A stretch of 14,492 nucleotides of DNA, taken from the NCBI GenBank assembly GCA_049642385.1, contig JBAROU010000244.1, positions 1 through 14,492 on the forward strand. The letters run 5' to 3'. Of this stretch, positions 6,350 through 14,015 are shown piece after piece (within the stretch, counting starts at the first letter, position 1; each line of letters opens with the position of its first letter). The notes under the pieces were generated by a model. That model made no database searches and was not told where the DNA came from. It was given only the letters and a program-made list of their open reading frames with translations. A program made the position numbers and the translations under genes. The DNA is from JBAROU01 sp049642385 (GTDB taxonomy: Bacteria; Chloroflexota; Dehalococcoidia; DSTF01; RBG-16-68-14).

Positions 6350-7591
6350 ATGATGAATGAAGCTATCGATTGGGCAGCCTTTCGCACGAAGTTCCCTGTC
6401 ACCGAGCGGCTGATCTACTTGAACACCGGCTGGTCAGGGCCGTCTGCCCGCGAGGTGGTCGACGCGCTCCGCCAACGCGCCGAGCGCGAGGCGATGGAAG
6501 GTCCGACGACGTTGGAGGTGCGCCACGAGAAGGCGCTGTTGGTGCGGGAGGCGCGCGTCGCGACAGCGCTCTTGATCGGCGCCGATACGGATGAGATCGC
6601 GCTGATGTCCACCACAACCGAGGGCGTGAACGTGGTGCTGCGCGGCCTCGGGTTGGCCGCAGGCGACGAGGTGATCACCTGCAACCTGGAGCACTCGTCG
6701 GTGATCGTGCCGTGCTACGACCTGCGCCGCCGATTCGGCGTCGACATCACCGTTGTGCGCTCGTCTGCGCACGAGCCGGCGGACGAGCTCGCGCGGCTGT
6801 TTGAGGATGCCATTTCGCCGCGCACAAAGCTCGTCGTCGTGAGCCACATCTCGTACAACCGGGGCACGCGTCTGCCGGTCGAGCGCATCATCGCCGCCGC
6901 TCATGCGGCTGGCGTTCCTGTGCTGCTGGACGGTGCGCAGTCAGTGGGGCAGATCGACGTAGACGTGCACGCGCTGGGCGTCGACTTCTACGCCTTCCCC
7001 GGCCACAAGTTCGTGCTCGCACCCGACGCCTTTGGTGCGCTCTACGTCCGCCGCGACCTGATCGAGGGGCTGGAGCCGCTGGCCGTCGCGCACGGTATCG
7101 CCGAGCAGTACGACTTCCACGGCGCGTTCGTCCCGCGCTTGGACGCGATGAAGAAGTTCGAGATCGCGACCCACAGCGGCGCGTTGCTCGCGGCGGTGAT
7201 CAAGGCGATCGAGCTGCTGGAGGCGACCGGCCTGCCCGCGATCGAGGCGCGTCTGCGCGCGCTTGCCGATCGGCTCATCGAAGGCCTTCAACGCATGCCG
7301 AACGTGACGATTTGCGGCCCGCTCGACCCGCCGCTGCGCTCGGCGCTGGCCACGTTCACCGTCGGTGACCTCGATCCGAGCGAGGCGTGCGCGGCGCTCT
7401 GGCAGCTTCGGCGCGTGGTGGGTCGCGTGGTGAACGACAGCCGCGTGCGCCTCTCGATCGCGCCGTTCAACGACGAAGTGGACGTCGATGCGGCGCTCGA
7501 GGCGATCGAGTACCTGGCGACTCGCGGCCTGCCGTCCGGCGCGATGACGGCGCAGCAGTACAAAGACCTGGTGCTGGAAGACGACGACTGA
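6350..7591 (+). CDS. Class V PLP-dependent aminotransferase (cysteine desulfurase/isopenicillin-N-epimerase-like)
   Basis: 413 residues from the ATG at 6350 (a second ATG follows at once). It shows the fold-type I class V pattern: the N-terminal IYLNTGWSGP segment, STTTEGVN (87-94) for phosphate contact, LLDGAQSVGQ with the pyridine-nitrogen Asp at 194 and Gln at 197, and the Schiff-base Lys in FPGHKF (K220). Relatives include NifS/SufS-like desulfurases, epimerases and simple aminotransferases. No catalytic Cys loop typical of a desulfurase is evident, so desulfurase activity is doubtful. A longer frame from 6230 exists but only reads across the divergent PHP gene. No Shine-Dalgarno precedes the start; the mRNA may be leaderless. 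It is divergent from the PHP operon (68 nt) and convergent with the cysteine-dioxygenase-like gene (1 nt gap). Confidence 0.88.
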   Translation: MMNEAIDWAAFRTKFPVTERLIYLNTGWSGPSAREVVDALRQRAEREAMEGPTTLEVRHEKALLVREARVATALLIGADTDEIALMSTTTEGVNVVLRGLGLAAGDEVITCNLEHSSVIVPCYDLRRRFGVDITVVRSSAHEPADELARLFEDAISPRTKLVVVSHISYNRGTRLPVERIIAAAHAAGVPVLLDGAQSVGQIDVDVHALGVDFYAFPGHKFVLAPDAFGALYVRRDLIEGLEPLAVAHGIAEQYDFHGAFVPRLDAMKKFEIATHSGALLAAVIKAIELLEATGLPAIEARLRALADRLIEGLQRMPNVTICGPLDPPLRSALATFTVGDLDPSEACAALWQLRRVVGRVVNDSRVRLSIAPFNDEVDVDAALEAIEYLATRGLPSGAMTAQQYKDLVLEDDD

Positions 7592-7592
7592 G

Positions 7593-8183
7593 CTAGATGC
7601 TCGGAGGTGCCTGGTCGAGCAGCGACGCCATCGGGAAGTTTACCAGCCGGCGCGTTTCGGGGTGGCAGAGGAAGTGTGGGTGGTCCTCCGGCGTTCCGCC
7701 CAGGATGTGCAACGAGACGCCCGTCTCCTTGCCGATGGCGCGCACGCGGTGATAGCCCTGCTCCGGCGGGAGCAGGTAGGTGATACTGCCGGGCGGGAAG
7801 CGTAGCTTGTCGGTTTGTCGTAGCTCGCACGCCTCGTCGGCGCTTGGTTCCGCGGGGCCATCCGGCCGCTCGTACTTCGTCTCCTCATCGACCCCTGCAA
7901 GCACGCCGATCACGCCCCAGGCGCCGTGGTAGTGGACGCCGCTGCTGGTACCGGGCGGGAAGATGACGGAGATGATGAAAAACGAGCCGTCGTCCGCGCG
8001 GTGGAGTAGGTGCCCGCACGCGCCGCCTGCGCAGGGCGACCGCTGTTCGTCGGTGAGGTCTGGTTCGGTCATCCAGCGCTCGAGGAACGGTGTGATCGCG
8101 CGCACGCGGTCGTTCACGCCGGTCTGCTGATCGACGATGCGCTGGACGTCGCGCGCGAGGTCGCTGATGGCGTAGTCGGTCAC
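7593..8183 (-). CDS. Cysteine dioxygenase type I-like cupin (thiol dioxygenase)
   Basis: 196 residues, the usual size for bacterial thiol dioxygenases. The three iron-binding histidines can be placed as H84 and H86 in GVHYHGAWG and H145 in GYHRV. The downstream SLHILGG (157-163) matches the conserved Ser-x-His of cysteine dioxygenase, which supports the proton network around the iron. The family oxidises cysteine (or 3-mercaptopropionate and similar thiols) to the sulfinate with O2 in the cytoplasm. The start is GTG at 8183, with AAAGGG 11 nt upstream. It lies 36 nt after the PQQ dehydrogenase stop on the same strand and could be co-transcribed. A plain cupin with another small substrate is the main alternative. 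Confidence 0.82.
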   Translation of the reverse strand: MTDYAISDLARDVQRIVDQQTGVNDRVRAITPFLERWMTEPDLTDEQRSPCAGGACGHLLHRADDGSFFIISVIFPPGTSSGVHYHGAWGVIGVLAGVDEETKYERPDGPAEPSADEACELRQTDKLRFPPGSITYLLPPEQGYHRVRAIGKETGVSLHILGGTPEDHPHFLCHPETRRLVNFPMASLLDQAPPSI

Positions 8184-8219
8184 GCGATGGCACGCCCTTT
8201 CATAGGTTTGCCTCGCATA

Positions 8220-9560
8220 CTATGGCGTTGGTGGCGAGGTGTCAACGGGCCGGATGTGTCGCAGTTCCCCCGTTTCCCATGCCAGGTAGTAGATCTCGCC
8301 GTCGGGGCCAGTATTCATGGCGACCGGTCCGCCTGTGTCCGTGGCGAACTTCTGCACATCCTTTAGGTTGTTATCGTCGTCCACCGTCAAGTAAGAGATC
8401 GATGCCTGCGCCCAGTCGCCGAAGAAGTAGGCCCCCGCATACGGATCAGGGTAGGCAAGGGCGAAGTCGCCGCCGATGACGGCGTGGAAGGTCGTGGCAT
8501 ACGTGTGAAGAGGAGGGGCCACCGCGCCTGGTGCCTGCTGAAAGAGAGCCTGGCAGATAGGGTATTGTTCAGCACCGTAGCTACGTCCTTGCCCTTCGTA
8601 GCAAGGCCAGCCAAAATTGACTCCGGGGTATGCTATGTTGATCTCTTCCCAGAAGAGCGACCCGACATCGCCGATGAAGGGGAGGTCCGTGCCGGGTTGG
8701 AGGCCGAAACGGAATGGTTCCCGGAGGCCGTAGGCCCAAACTTTCGAGCGGTTGGCCGCCGGATCTCCTGTAAAGTAAGGATTGTCTCTTGGCGCACTGC
8801 CATCGGGGTTGATCCGGAGCATCTTCCCGGCCAGGCTGTCCAAATTCTGCGAACGGAATCTCCGCTCGATGGTGCTGGCGCCGTCGCCGGTCGCAACGAA
8901 CAGTGTTCCGTCAGACGCGAACCGGAGTCCGCCCCCGACATGGCAGCACCCGTCCGCAGGTAGGCAGTCGTTGCCGACGGGTAAGTCCGCGCAGGACGGG
9001 CGCGACGAATCACCGACGACGCTACCGAGTAGAACCATCTCACTGCCAGCCGCTGCGATGTCCCCGCCTGCCGTGACACGAACTAGCCGGGCCGTCCTTG
9101 GGCCTTTAGGGTTCGCCCCTTGACGCTCGAGGGTATAGTAGAGATAGACGTAGCCGTTCGTCTCAAAATTGGGATCCAACGCGAGCCCTAACAACCCACG
9201 TTGCGCGAAGGTATCAGCTGCGAGCTGAATGAAAGGGGTGGGAAGCAGTACGCCGTCCCTGGCGATTCGGACGTCCCCCCGCTTCCCCGCGATGAAGATG
9301 CGGCCGTCCGGAGCGAACGCGAAGGCAGTGGGCTGATCCAGGCCGCCCACCACTGTGACCTCCTCGAAGCCCGACGGCAATATGGTCTCCGTGGTCGGCG
9401 TGGTCGCTGTGGCGCCGGGTGTACTCCCAGGCGAAGTCGGGTTAGCGGTGGGGCTTCCGCCTGGTTCGTGATCGTCGTTTCCATCATCGCAGGCGCCAAG
9501 GAGCAAAAGACAGACACTCAGGACTACAACGAACGCCGTTCCCCGGCCTCGGGACATCAT
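8220..9560 (-). CDS. PQQ-dependent sugar dehydrogenase-like lipoprotein (GSDH domain)
   Basis: 446 residues from the ATG at 9560. The signal peptide has a basic n-region (MMSRGRG), a hydrophobic core and the lipobox LGAC (lipidated Cys about 24), then a Thr/Pro-rich tether. The rest is a six-bladed soluble glucose-dehydrogenase-like propeller: GLDQPTAFAFAPDGRIF, RGLLGLALDPNF, the presumed catalytic His in CCHVGGGLRF (H207), GLREPFRFGLQP (278-289) and the GDVGSLFWEEIN plus GVNFGWPCYEG signature. The family oxidises aldoses or other sugars outside the membrane using pyrroloquinoline quinone. No PQQ synthesis gene is in the window. I prefer 9560 over a TTG at 9602 because the signal peptide begins here and GGAAAGG lies 10 nt upstream. 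Two vicinal cysteines precede the catalytic His. A non-PQQ adhesin or a dehydrogenase of unknown substrate are alternatives. Confidence 0.88.
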   Translation of the reverse strand: MMSRGRGTAFVVVLSVCLLLLGACDDGNDDHEPGGSPTANPTSPGSTPGATATTPTTETILPSGFEEVTVVGGLDQPTAFAFAPDGRIFIAGKRGDVRIARDGVLLPTPFIQLAADTFAQRGLLGLALDPNFETNGYVYLYYTLERQGANPKGPRTARLVRVTAGGDIAAAGSEMVLLGSVVGDSSRPSCADLPVGNDCLPADGCCHVGGGLRFASDGTLFVATGDGASTIERRFRSQNLDSLAGKMLRINPDGSAPRDNPYFTGDPAANRSKVWAYGLREPFRFGLQPGTDLPFIGDVGSLFWEEINIAYPGVNFGWPCYEGQGRSYGAEQYPICQALFQQAPGAVAPPLHTYATTFHAVIGGDFALAYPDPYAGAYFFGDWAQASISYLTVDDDNNLKDVQKFATDTGGPVAMNTGPDGEIYYLAWETGELRHIRPVDTSPPTP

Positions 9561-9700
9561 GCCAAGGACGCCTTTCCTGAGGTCAACGATCGTCTGAGTC
9601 AACGTTGCCGCAGCGACGCTGAGTACGTATCAGCTCATCGCGGTCACCCGTCGCCGGTCAGCGATCATGTGTAACCGTGCAGCAGCCATGTCGCATTCAG

Positions 9701-9706
9701 AGTATA
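9701..9706 (-). promoter_or_regulatory. Candidate -10 (TATACT) for the PQQ dehydrogenase
   Basis: The minus strand reads TATACT in the 178-bp gap between the GT39 stop and the dehydrogenase start. It would give a leader of roughly 135 nt. No TTGACA-like -35 is found 16-18 nt upstream. Nothing else recognisable (RNA gene, small ORF with a good ribosome site) is seen in 9561-9738. Confidence 0.3.
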
Positions 9707-9738
9707 CACACCTCGCCACACTAGGGACGATCGCCCGG

Positions 9739-12675
9739 TCACCCTTGCACGCAGTAGAGATACCTCACGGTCGCCAACCCCGCTGGCACCGATTCAGGGC
9801 ACTGTGACGGACCGACAGCGTCTTCCATAAGCGCGAATACCGTGAACGTTTTCCCATCGGAGAGGTACCAATACGTCCTATCACTTAGGGGGTCTTGCGG
9901 TAACGGATCGAGCACCTCTGCGGCCTTGCAGCCCGCGTCAAGCCCGACATAGATGCAGAAGCTCTGAAGGCCCTGGGCCAGCGGGTATGTCCCGTGCCGT
10001 ACGTAGTACTGATCCAGCGCGTTCGCAATCGCGGCCAAGTCCTCGCGGCGTTGTTGGTCGCGCGCATGCGTTTCAGCGGGCGCGGGGGTGGGCGGCGGTA
10101 GCGTCGCCGTGGGCGTTGGGAGGACGATCTCGCGCGCGAGTGGTGCGGGTGCGCGATCGATCGCCGGTGCGCCGTCGACGGTCGGGCCTGGCGATCCATA
10201 GGGACGAAGAGACGGAATCACGTATGTGGCGAAGTAGACCTTGCGATCGGGGTAGGCATCAAAGAGCTCAGTTCGGTGTGCTTCTAGATCTTTTGCAATC
10301 ACGATATCGCCATCGAGCGTTGGCGAGTTCAACCAGAAGACGCTGCCGTAGCATTGCCAATTGCAATTTGAGTCGACGAGAACGAGCGCGTTGTGGAGGT
10401 CGGCTTCCTCGATCAATTGCGAGAGGCGGTCGTCGACACCGTTGAAGCTCTTGAGCTCAGTCGCCTGATTCGGAACGAAGTCCATATGCCAGGTGGCCTC
10501 ATGACCCAACAGCCAACCGTGGATACCACCACCAATCAGTGCCAGGACGACGGCATAGGCAATCAGGACGCCCGTCCAGACGGGCCGGGCTTCGGTGCCG
10601 GTCAGTGCTCGCTGGATCGAGCCGATGCCGGCGGCTAGCAAAACCGCAGCACGCTCGGCGCCTCGCGCGGTGAGGAGCATCAGCAGCGGACTCGCGATGT
10701 ACCAGTATCGGGGGCCGTGCATGATCCCGTGTCCGATGAAGAAAACGTAGGCCGTGATCACGAGCACTGCGCCGAGGAGAAGGAACCAGTCCCAGCGCTC
10801 TCGTGTGCCAAGCACAAACGGGAGCAGAATGACTGACAGGCCGACGTACTGCGGCCATCCGTTTAGAACCAGCAACAGGGCTGCCATCTGCGTCTGGACG
10901 TTCTGGATGCCCAGGATCACGCTGTGGTCGCCGCCAAACCCTAGAGATGTATCGAAGCCGCTTGCGCCGAAGCCGCTGGTGAAGGCGTCGCCGGTCGTCG
11001 CGAAGTTGTACGCTAGATATGCAACAGCCATCATGAGGCCCGTTGCCGCGAACCCGCCGATCTTCTTCAGTGCTGGCGCGCGCGGATTGGCCATCAGCAC
11101 GCCGAGAACAAGAAGGAGGCCAACCGCAGGCATGAGGGCCACGGCTTCCAGTGGACGTGTGTTGACGAGCAGGCCAAACGAAGCGCCCGCGAGGCCACCG
11201 TAGAGAAGCGGACGTCTGGCGAGCGTCAGGAAGAACAACGCGGCCATGAGATAGAACGCCGCCGTGTTGTGGGACATGAAATTGCTCGCGGTCATGAAGA
11301 AAAACGGCGAGCCAGCGAGCAGGAGGGCTGCCAGCAATCCAACTCGTGTGTTGTAGACGTTTCGCCCAATGGCGAACAGCAGTACGATCGTTGCCGCGCC
11401 CAGGAGCGGCGGCATCAACCATATTGCGCCGAAGCGAGCGCCGACGGCGAGCGCGAGAGGGTGGCCGAACGGATACACGCTCGACCACTTGCCGTCGGAG
11501 ATCACCATGAACGGCGGGTACTCGAAATCGAACACCTCGGCCACCGGCGGCGGCGCTTCGGCGAAATGACCGGTGGCCAGGATCTTCGCCTGAAACACGT
11601 AGGCGACCGAATCCTGCACGTGCGGCATGTGGTCGGCATACTCGTACAGAAGGAAGAGCGTCACACCGAACGCGCCCGCCGCGATCGCCCCGACGGCAAG
11701 CCACGGCGTAGCTGCAAGCAGGCGCGAGCAGACGCGCCGAACCCAGGGCGAGACAGACGGGATACGCATCCCGGCAGCGGGCGACTCTGGCACGGAAGAC
11801 GCGAACCGGCCGTAGGCTCTACCAAGTCCTAAGATGAGTAAGACGGCGGTCTGCAGAGCGCCAACGACGAGGAGCCCGGCCGCAAGAGCGACCAAGGTGA
11901 GCGGGTAGCCTTTCAGCGTCATCTGAACGATGGACTTGAGGGTCTCGCTGCGCTTTGGCTCGAGCCGGGCTCCTGGCACTTGCTCGACAACCAGGTCTTT
12001 GTCAAGGAGCGCGAACCCGGTGTCATAGTTCCGGAATGGTCGTACACTGAACGAGACCCCCGTGCCGCGTTCCGGGACACGTAGCAAGATCGTTGCGCCG
12101 GTGATGTTCTTGTACTCCACGTCGACGGCGTAGTTTCGCCACGGACGTGGGCTAAGGAGGAGCACGCCGTCGCCAGCGATTTCGAGAACGCCGTCCTTGC
12201 TGCGAAAGCCTCCGAGAACGTCGGTCCACGTTAGCTGAGGGTCAGCCGAGAAGTCGTCTTGGAAGAGCAAGTCGCCCGTGGACAGGTCGGTGACACGGAC
12301 CGAGTCGATGCCGCGCGGGGCTGGCAGGCTCGGCACGAGATCCGTATTCTCGACGCTCAAGCCAAGGCCGCCTTGCGCTGGCGCGTCGAAGGTTGCCGCC
12401 GCGTGAAGTCGACCGTCAACGTACGCGACGAACTCGCTACCACGAGCTTCGACCCGTACGTGGGTCGTCTGGCCGCCGTGGCTCCAGAGGTATCCTGTCG
12501 CCAGGATCAGATTCACGATGAGGGCGATCGCGATAGCCATCGCGATGAGGCCGCGCGTTGTCCTGAGCTGCGCCCAGAGCCGGCCGGGCATCCGCAGGAG
12601 AGCGCGTGGATGGAAAGGGTTGCGCCGCGCGAGTACTGGCTGAGCAGGCTCTTCGTGCAGGGCGGGGGAATTCAT
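9739..12675 (-). CDS. Large GT39/ArnT-like GT-C glycosyltransferase with extracytoplasmic lamin-G-like region and pilin-like C-terminal domain
   Basis: 978 residues. A cytoplasmic tail precedes TM1 (about 43-62). Residues 70-250 form a soluble beta-rich region resembling LamG/DUF1080-type jelly rolls (YVDGRLHAAATF, LFQDDFS, WRNYAVDVEYKN). TM2 is about 257-283, an Arg-rich loop follows, and TM3 is about 323-345. D355 in HVQDSVAYVFQAK is the likely GT-C catalytic Asp in the first outer loop. About nine further helices run to 723. Residues 731-828 are a small soluble domain, followed by a Pro/Thr linker to about 868. Residues 871-978 look like the C-terminal half of a GspG/type IV pilin (RREDLAAIANALDQYYVRHGTYP, LPQDPL, YWYLSDGKTFTVFAL) with four Cys. 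GT-C enzymes move a sugar from a polyprenyl phosphate to an acceptor outside the membrane. It lies 28 nt after the GT4 gene, probably in one operon; no clear Shine-Dalgarno. Confidence 0.85.
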   Translation of the reverse strand: MNSPALHEEPAQPVLARRNPFHPRALLRMPGRLWAQLRTTRGLIAMAIAIALIVNLILATGYLWSHGGQTTHVRVEARGSEFVAYVDGRLHAAATFDAPAQGGLGLSVENTDLVPSLPAPRGIDSVRVTDLSTGDLLFQDDFSADPQLTWTDVLGGFRSKDGVLEIAGDGVLLLSPRPWRNYAVDVEYKNITGATILLRVPERGTGVSFSVRPFRNYDTGFALLDKDLVVEQVPGARLEPKRSETLKSIVQMTLKGYPLTLVALAAGLLVVGALQTAVLLILGLGRAYGRFASSVPESPAAGMRIPSVSPWVRRVCSRLLAATPWLAVGAIAAGAFGVTLFLLYEYADHMPHVQDSVAYVFQAKILATGHFAEAPPPVAEVFDFEYPPFMVISDGKWSSVYPFGHPLALAVGARFGAIWLMPPLLGAATIVLLFAIGRNVYNTRVGLLAALLLAGSPFFFMTASNFMSHNTAAFYLMAALFFLTLARRPLLYGGLAGASFGLLVNTRPLEAVALMPAVGLLLVLGVLMANPRAPALKKIGGFAATGLMMAVAYLAYNFATTGDAFTSGFGASGFDTSLGFGGDHSVILGIQNVQTQMAALLLVLNGWPQYVGLSVILLPFVLGTRERWDWFLLLGAVLVITAYVFFIGHGIMHGPRYWYIASPLLMLLTARGAERAAVLLAAGIGSIQRALTGTEARPVWTGVLIAYAVVLALIGGGIHGWLLGHEATWHMDFVPNQATELKSFNGVDDRLSQLIEEADLHNALVLVDSNCNWQCYGSVFWLNSPTLDGDIVIAKDLEAHRTELFDAYPDRKVYFATYVIPSLRPYGSPGPTVDGAPAIDRAPAPLAREIVLPTPTATLPPPTPAPAETHARDQQRREDLAAIANALDQYYVRHGTYPLAQGLQSFCIYVGLDAGCKAAEVLDPLPQDPLSDRTYWYLSDGKTFTVFALMEDAVGPSQCPESVPAGLATVRYLYCVQG

Positions 12676-12703
12676 CGCTCGAGCTGAGCGGGCGCCGCCG
12701 CCG

Positions 12704-13924
12704 TTACGGTCGCCTCCGGGGCGTTGGCTCGGAAGGATCGAGCGGCCGTCCTATCGAGTCGGGCGCTGTCGCACTCAGCTGGCTTCCGCCGGCGAGCAGG
12801 CTGGTGAACAGCTCCTCATAGAGGTCGGTCGTCCTATCGGGATCGAACAGTTGTTGTGGGCTCGTGCTACCCGCGTAGAGGTGGGGATGCTTGAGTACCT
12901 TCACGATGCCTTGAGCCAATGCCTGCCGATCGCGTGGTGGAACGAGCTCACCCATGCCACTGATCCGCACTGCCTCTCTCACGCCCGGCAGGTCGCTGGT
13001 GACAACCGGCGTACCTGCCAGCATGGCCTCGGCCTGTGTCATGCCGAACGATTCAGTCGAGTTCACGCTAGGTAGCACCAGTACGTCGAGCGTTTGGTAA
13101 AACTCCGTCAGCTCATCGTCGGGCAGAACGCCAAGGTGTGTCACGGTAGGGTGCATCGCCTCCATCATTGGCAACGCCCGCTCATGGACGCGCTCACCCG
13201 GGATTTGATCCGTCATGCCAACTAGGACATAGCGTACACCAGGTACTTGCTTCGCCACAGTTTCCACCGACGCGAGCAGGTAATCGATGCCTTTCTCTTC
13301 GGCCAGCCGCCCAACGAAGCCCACGAGTGGGCCGGACCCGAGGTCGTAGCGCTCGCGAAACGTGCTGTCCCGGTGTACTACCGGTGACAGTTCGATAGGT
13401 GGGTAGATAGCCGACACCTTGCGGTTGAAGTGTCGAGGCAGCCGCGCAGCTTCGCCGAACTCCTGGGTGTTGACGACGATCCGGTCGGCCAGCTTTCCGG
13501 CCAAGTAATGCGAGACCCGGATAGCTGGTGTGGTCGCGAAACGGGCGAGACCCGGTGGCAGTTCGATGTCGCAATGGTATGTCGCCACGATGGGCTTCCG
13601 CCAGACCTTCGCGGCGGCGGCCACGCAGCTCGCCTCCATCTGCGGCAGATGGAGGTAGACCAGGTCGTGCCTGGGGATCAGCCTAGCCGCCTGCCAGGGA
13701 AACAGTGGCATGAGCACGCCCTTGCTTAGCCGTGCCAGAACCGGCGAGCGCCGCACCGTCGCACCGTCGATCATCTCCACCGCGGGCAGGTCATGGCGGA
13801 ACCGCGACGTGAGTACAGTCACGTCGTGTCCCCTGCGCACCAGGCGGCGGATCAATCGCCTGGCGTAGATCGTCAGGCCGCTGACGTGGGGGCTGTAGTA
13901 GGTGAGGGTGGTCAGAATGCGCAT
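12704..13924 (-). CDS. GT4-family (GT-B fold) glycosyltransferase
   Basis: 406 residues. The N-terminal acceptor domain has YYSPHVSGLTIYARRL (9-24), the usual glycine-containing opening of GT4 enzymes. The C-terminal donor domain has FVGRLAEEKG (203-212), VLVGM, and the EX7E motif as E291-SFGMTQA-E299, which binds the nucleotide-sugar phosphates and ribose. It is a retaining transferase that would act at the cytoplasmic membrane face on a lipid or polysaccharide acceptor such as a mannosylated lipid. The sugar cannot be read from sequence. The last 30 or so residues are a disordered Pro/Ser/Arg tail. It is followed 28 nt later by the GT39-like gene and preceded by a flippase-like membrane gene, all on the same strand, which fits a surface-glycan cluster. 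The start at 13924 opens directly on MRILTTLTYYSP; no clear Shine-Dalgarno. Confidence 0.92.
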   Translation of the reverse strand: MRILTTLTYYSPHVSGLTIYARRLIRRLVRRGHDVTVLTSRFRHDLPAVEMIDGATVRRSPVLARLSKGVLMPLFPWQAARLIPRHDLVYLHLPQMEASCVAAAAKVWRKPIVATYHCDIELPPGLARFATTPAIRVSHYLAGKLADRIVVNTQEFGEAARLPRHFNRKVSAIYPPIELSPVVHRDSTFRERYDLGSGPLVGFVGRLAEEKGIDYLLASVETVAKQVPGVRYVLVGMTDQIPGERVHERALPMMEAMHPTVTHLGVLPDDELTEFYQTLDVLVLPSVNSTESFGMTQAEAMLAGTPVVTSDLPGVREAVRISGMGELVPPRDRQALAQGIVKVLKHPHLYAGSTSPQQLFDPDRTTDLYEELFTSLLAGGSQLSATAPDSIGRPLDPSEPTPRRRP

Positions 13925-13953
13925 CTGGGAAACCGTAGTCAGGGCGCCTTGCT

Positions 13954-13971
13954 GCGTTCGTCCACGAACGC
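13954..13971. repeat. Perfect inverted repeat in the leader of the GT4 gene
   Basis: GCGTTCG (13954-13960) and CGAACGC (13965-13971) flank a 4-nt loop, giving a stable 7-bp stem. It lies 45 nt downstream of the membrane-protein stop and 30 nt upstream of the GT4 start on the minus strand. There is no T-tract, so a simple intrinsic terminator is unlikely. It could be a leader hairpin or a protein-binding site. Confidence 0.5.
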
Positions 13972-13989
13972 GTCGCCTAGCCCACCGTA

Positions 13990-13995
13990 ACTATA
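13990..13995 (-). promoter_or_regulatory. Candidate -10 (TATAGT) for the GT4-GT39 operon
   Basis: The minus strand reads TATAGT, five of six consensus bases, with a weak CTGAAT at the -35 position (18-nt spacer). A start site near 13983 would give a leader of about 60 nt that contains the 13954-13971 hairpin. Confidence 0.35.
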
Positions 13996-14015
13996 CAGCG
14001 TTCCTGCCTGCCCAT

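Noticed and set aside
9561..9602. TTG start at 9602 for the PQQ dehydrogenase
   Set aside because: It would put 14 extra residues before an ordinary lipoprotein signal peptide. The ATG pair at 9560 has a purine-rich ribosome site.
9724..9736. GGGACGATCGCCC as a terminator after the GT39 gene
   Set aside because: The two arms do not pair beyond three G-C pairs without mismatches, and no T-tract follows.
10499..11704. 401-residue minus-strand ORF inside the GT39 gene
   Set aside because: It is an Arg-rich shadow frame of the GT39 coding sequence, with no recognisable domain, while the main frame shows clear membrane helices and motifs.
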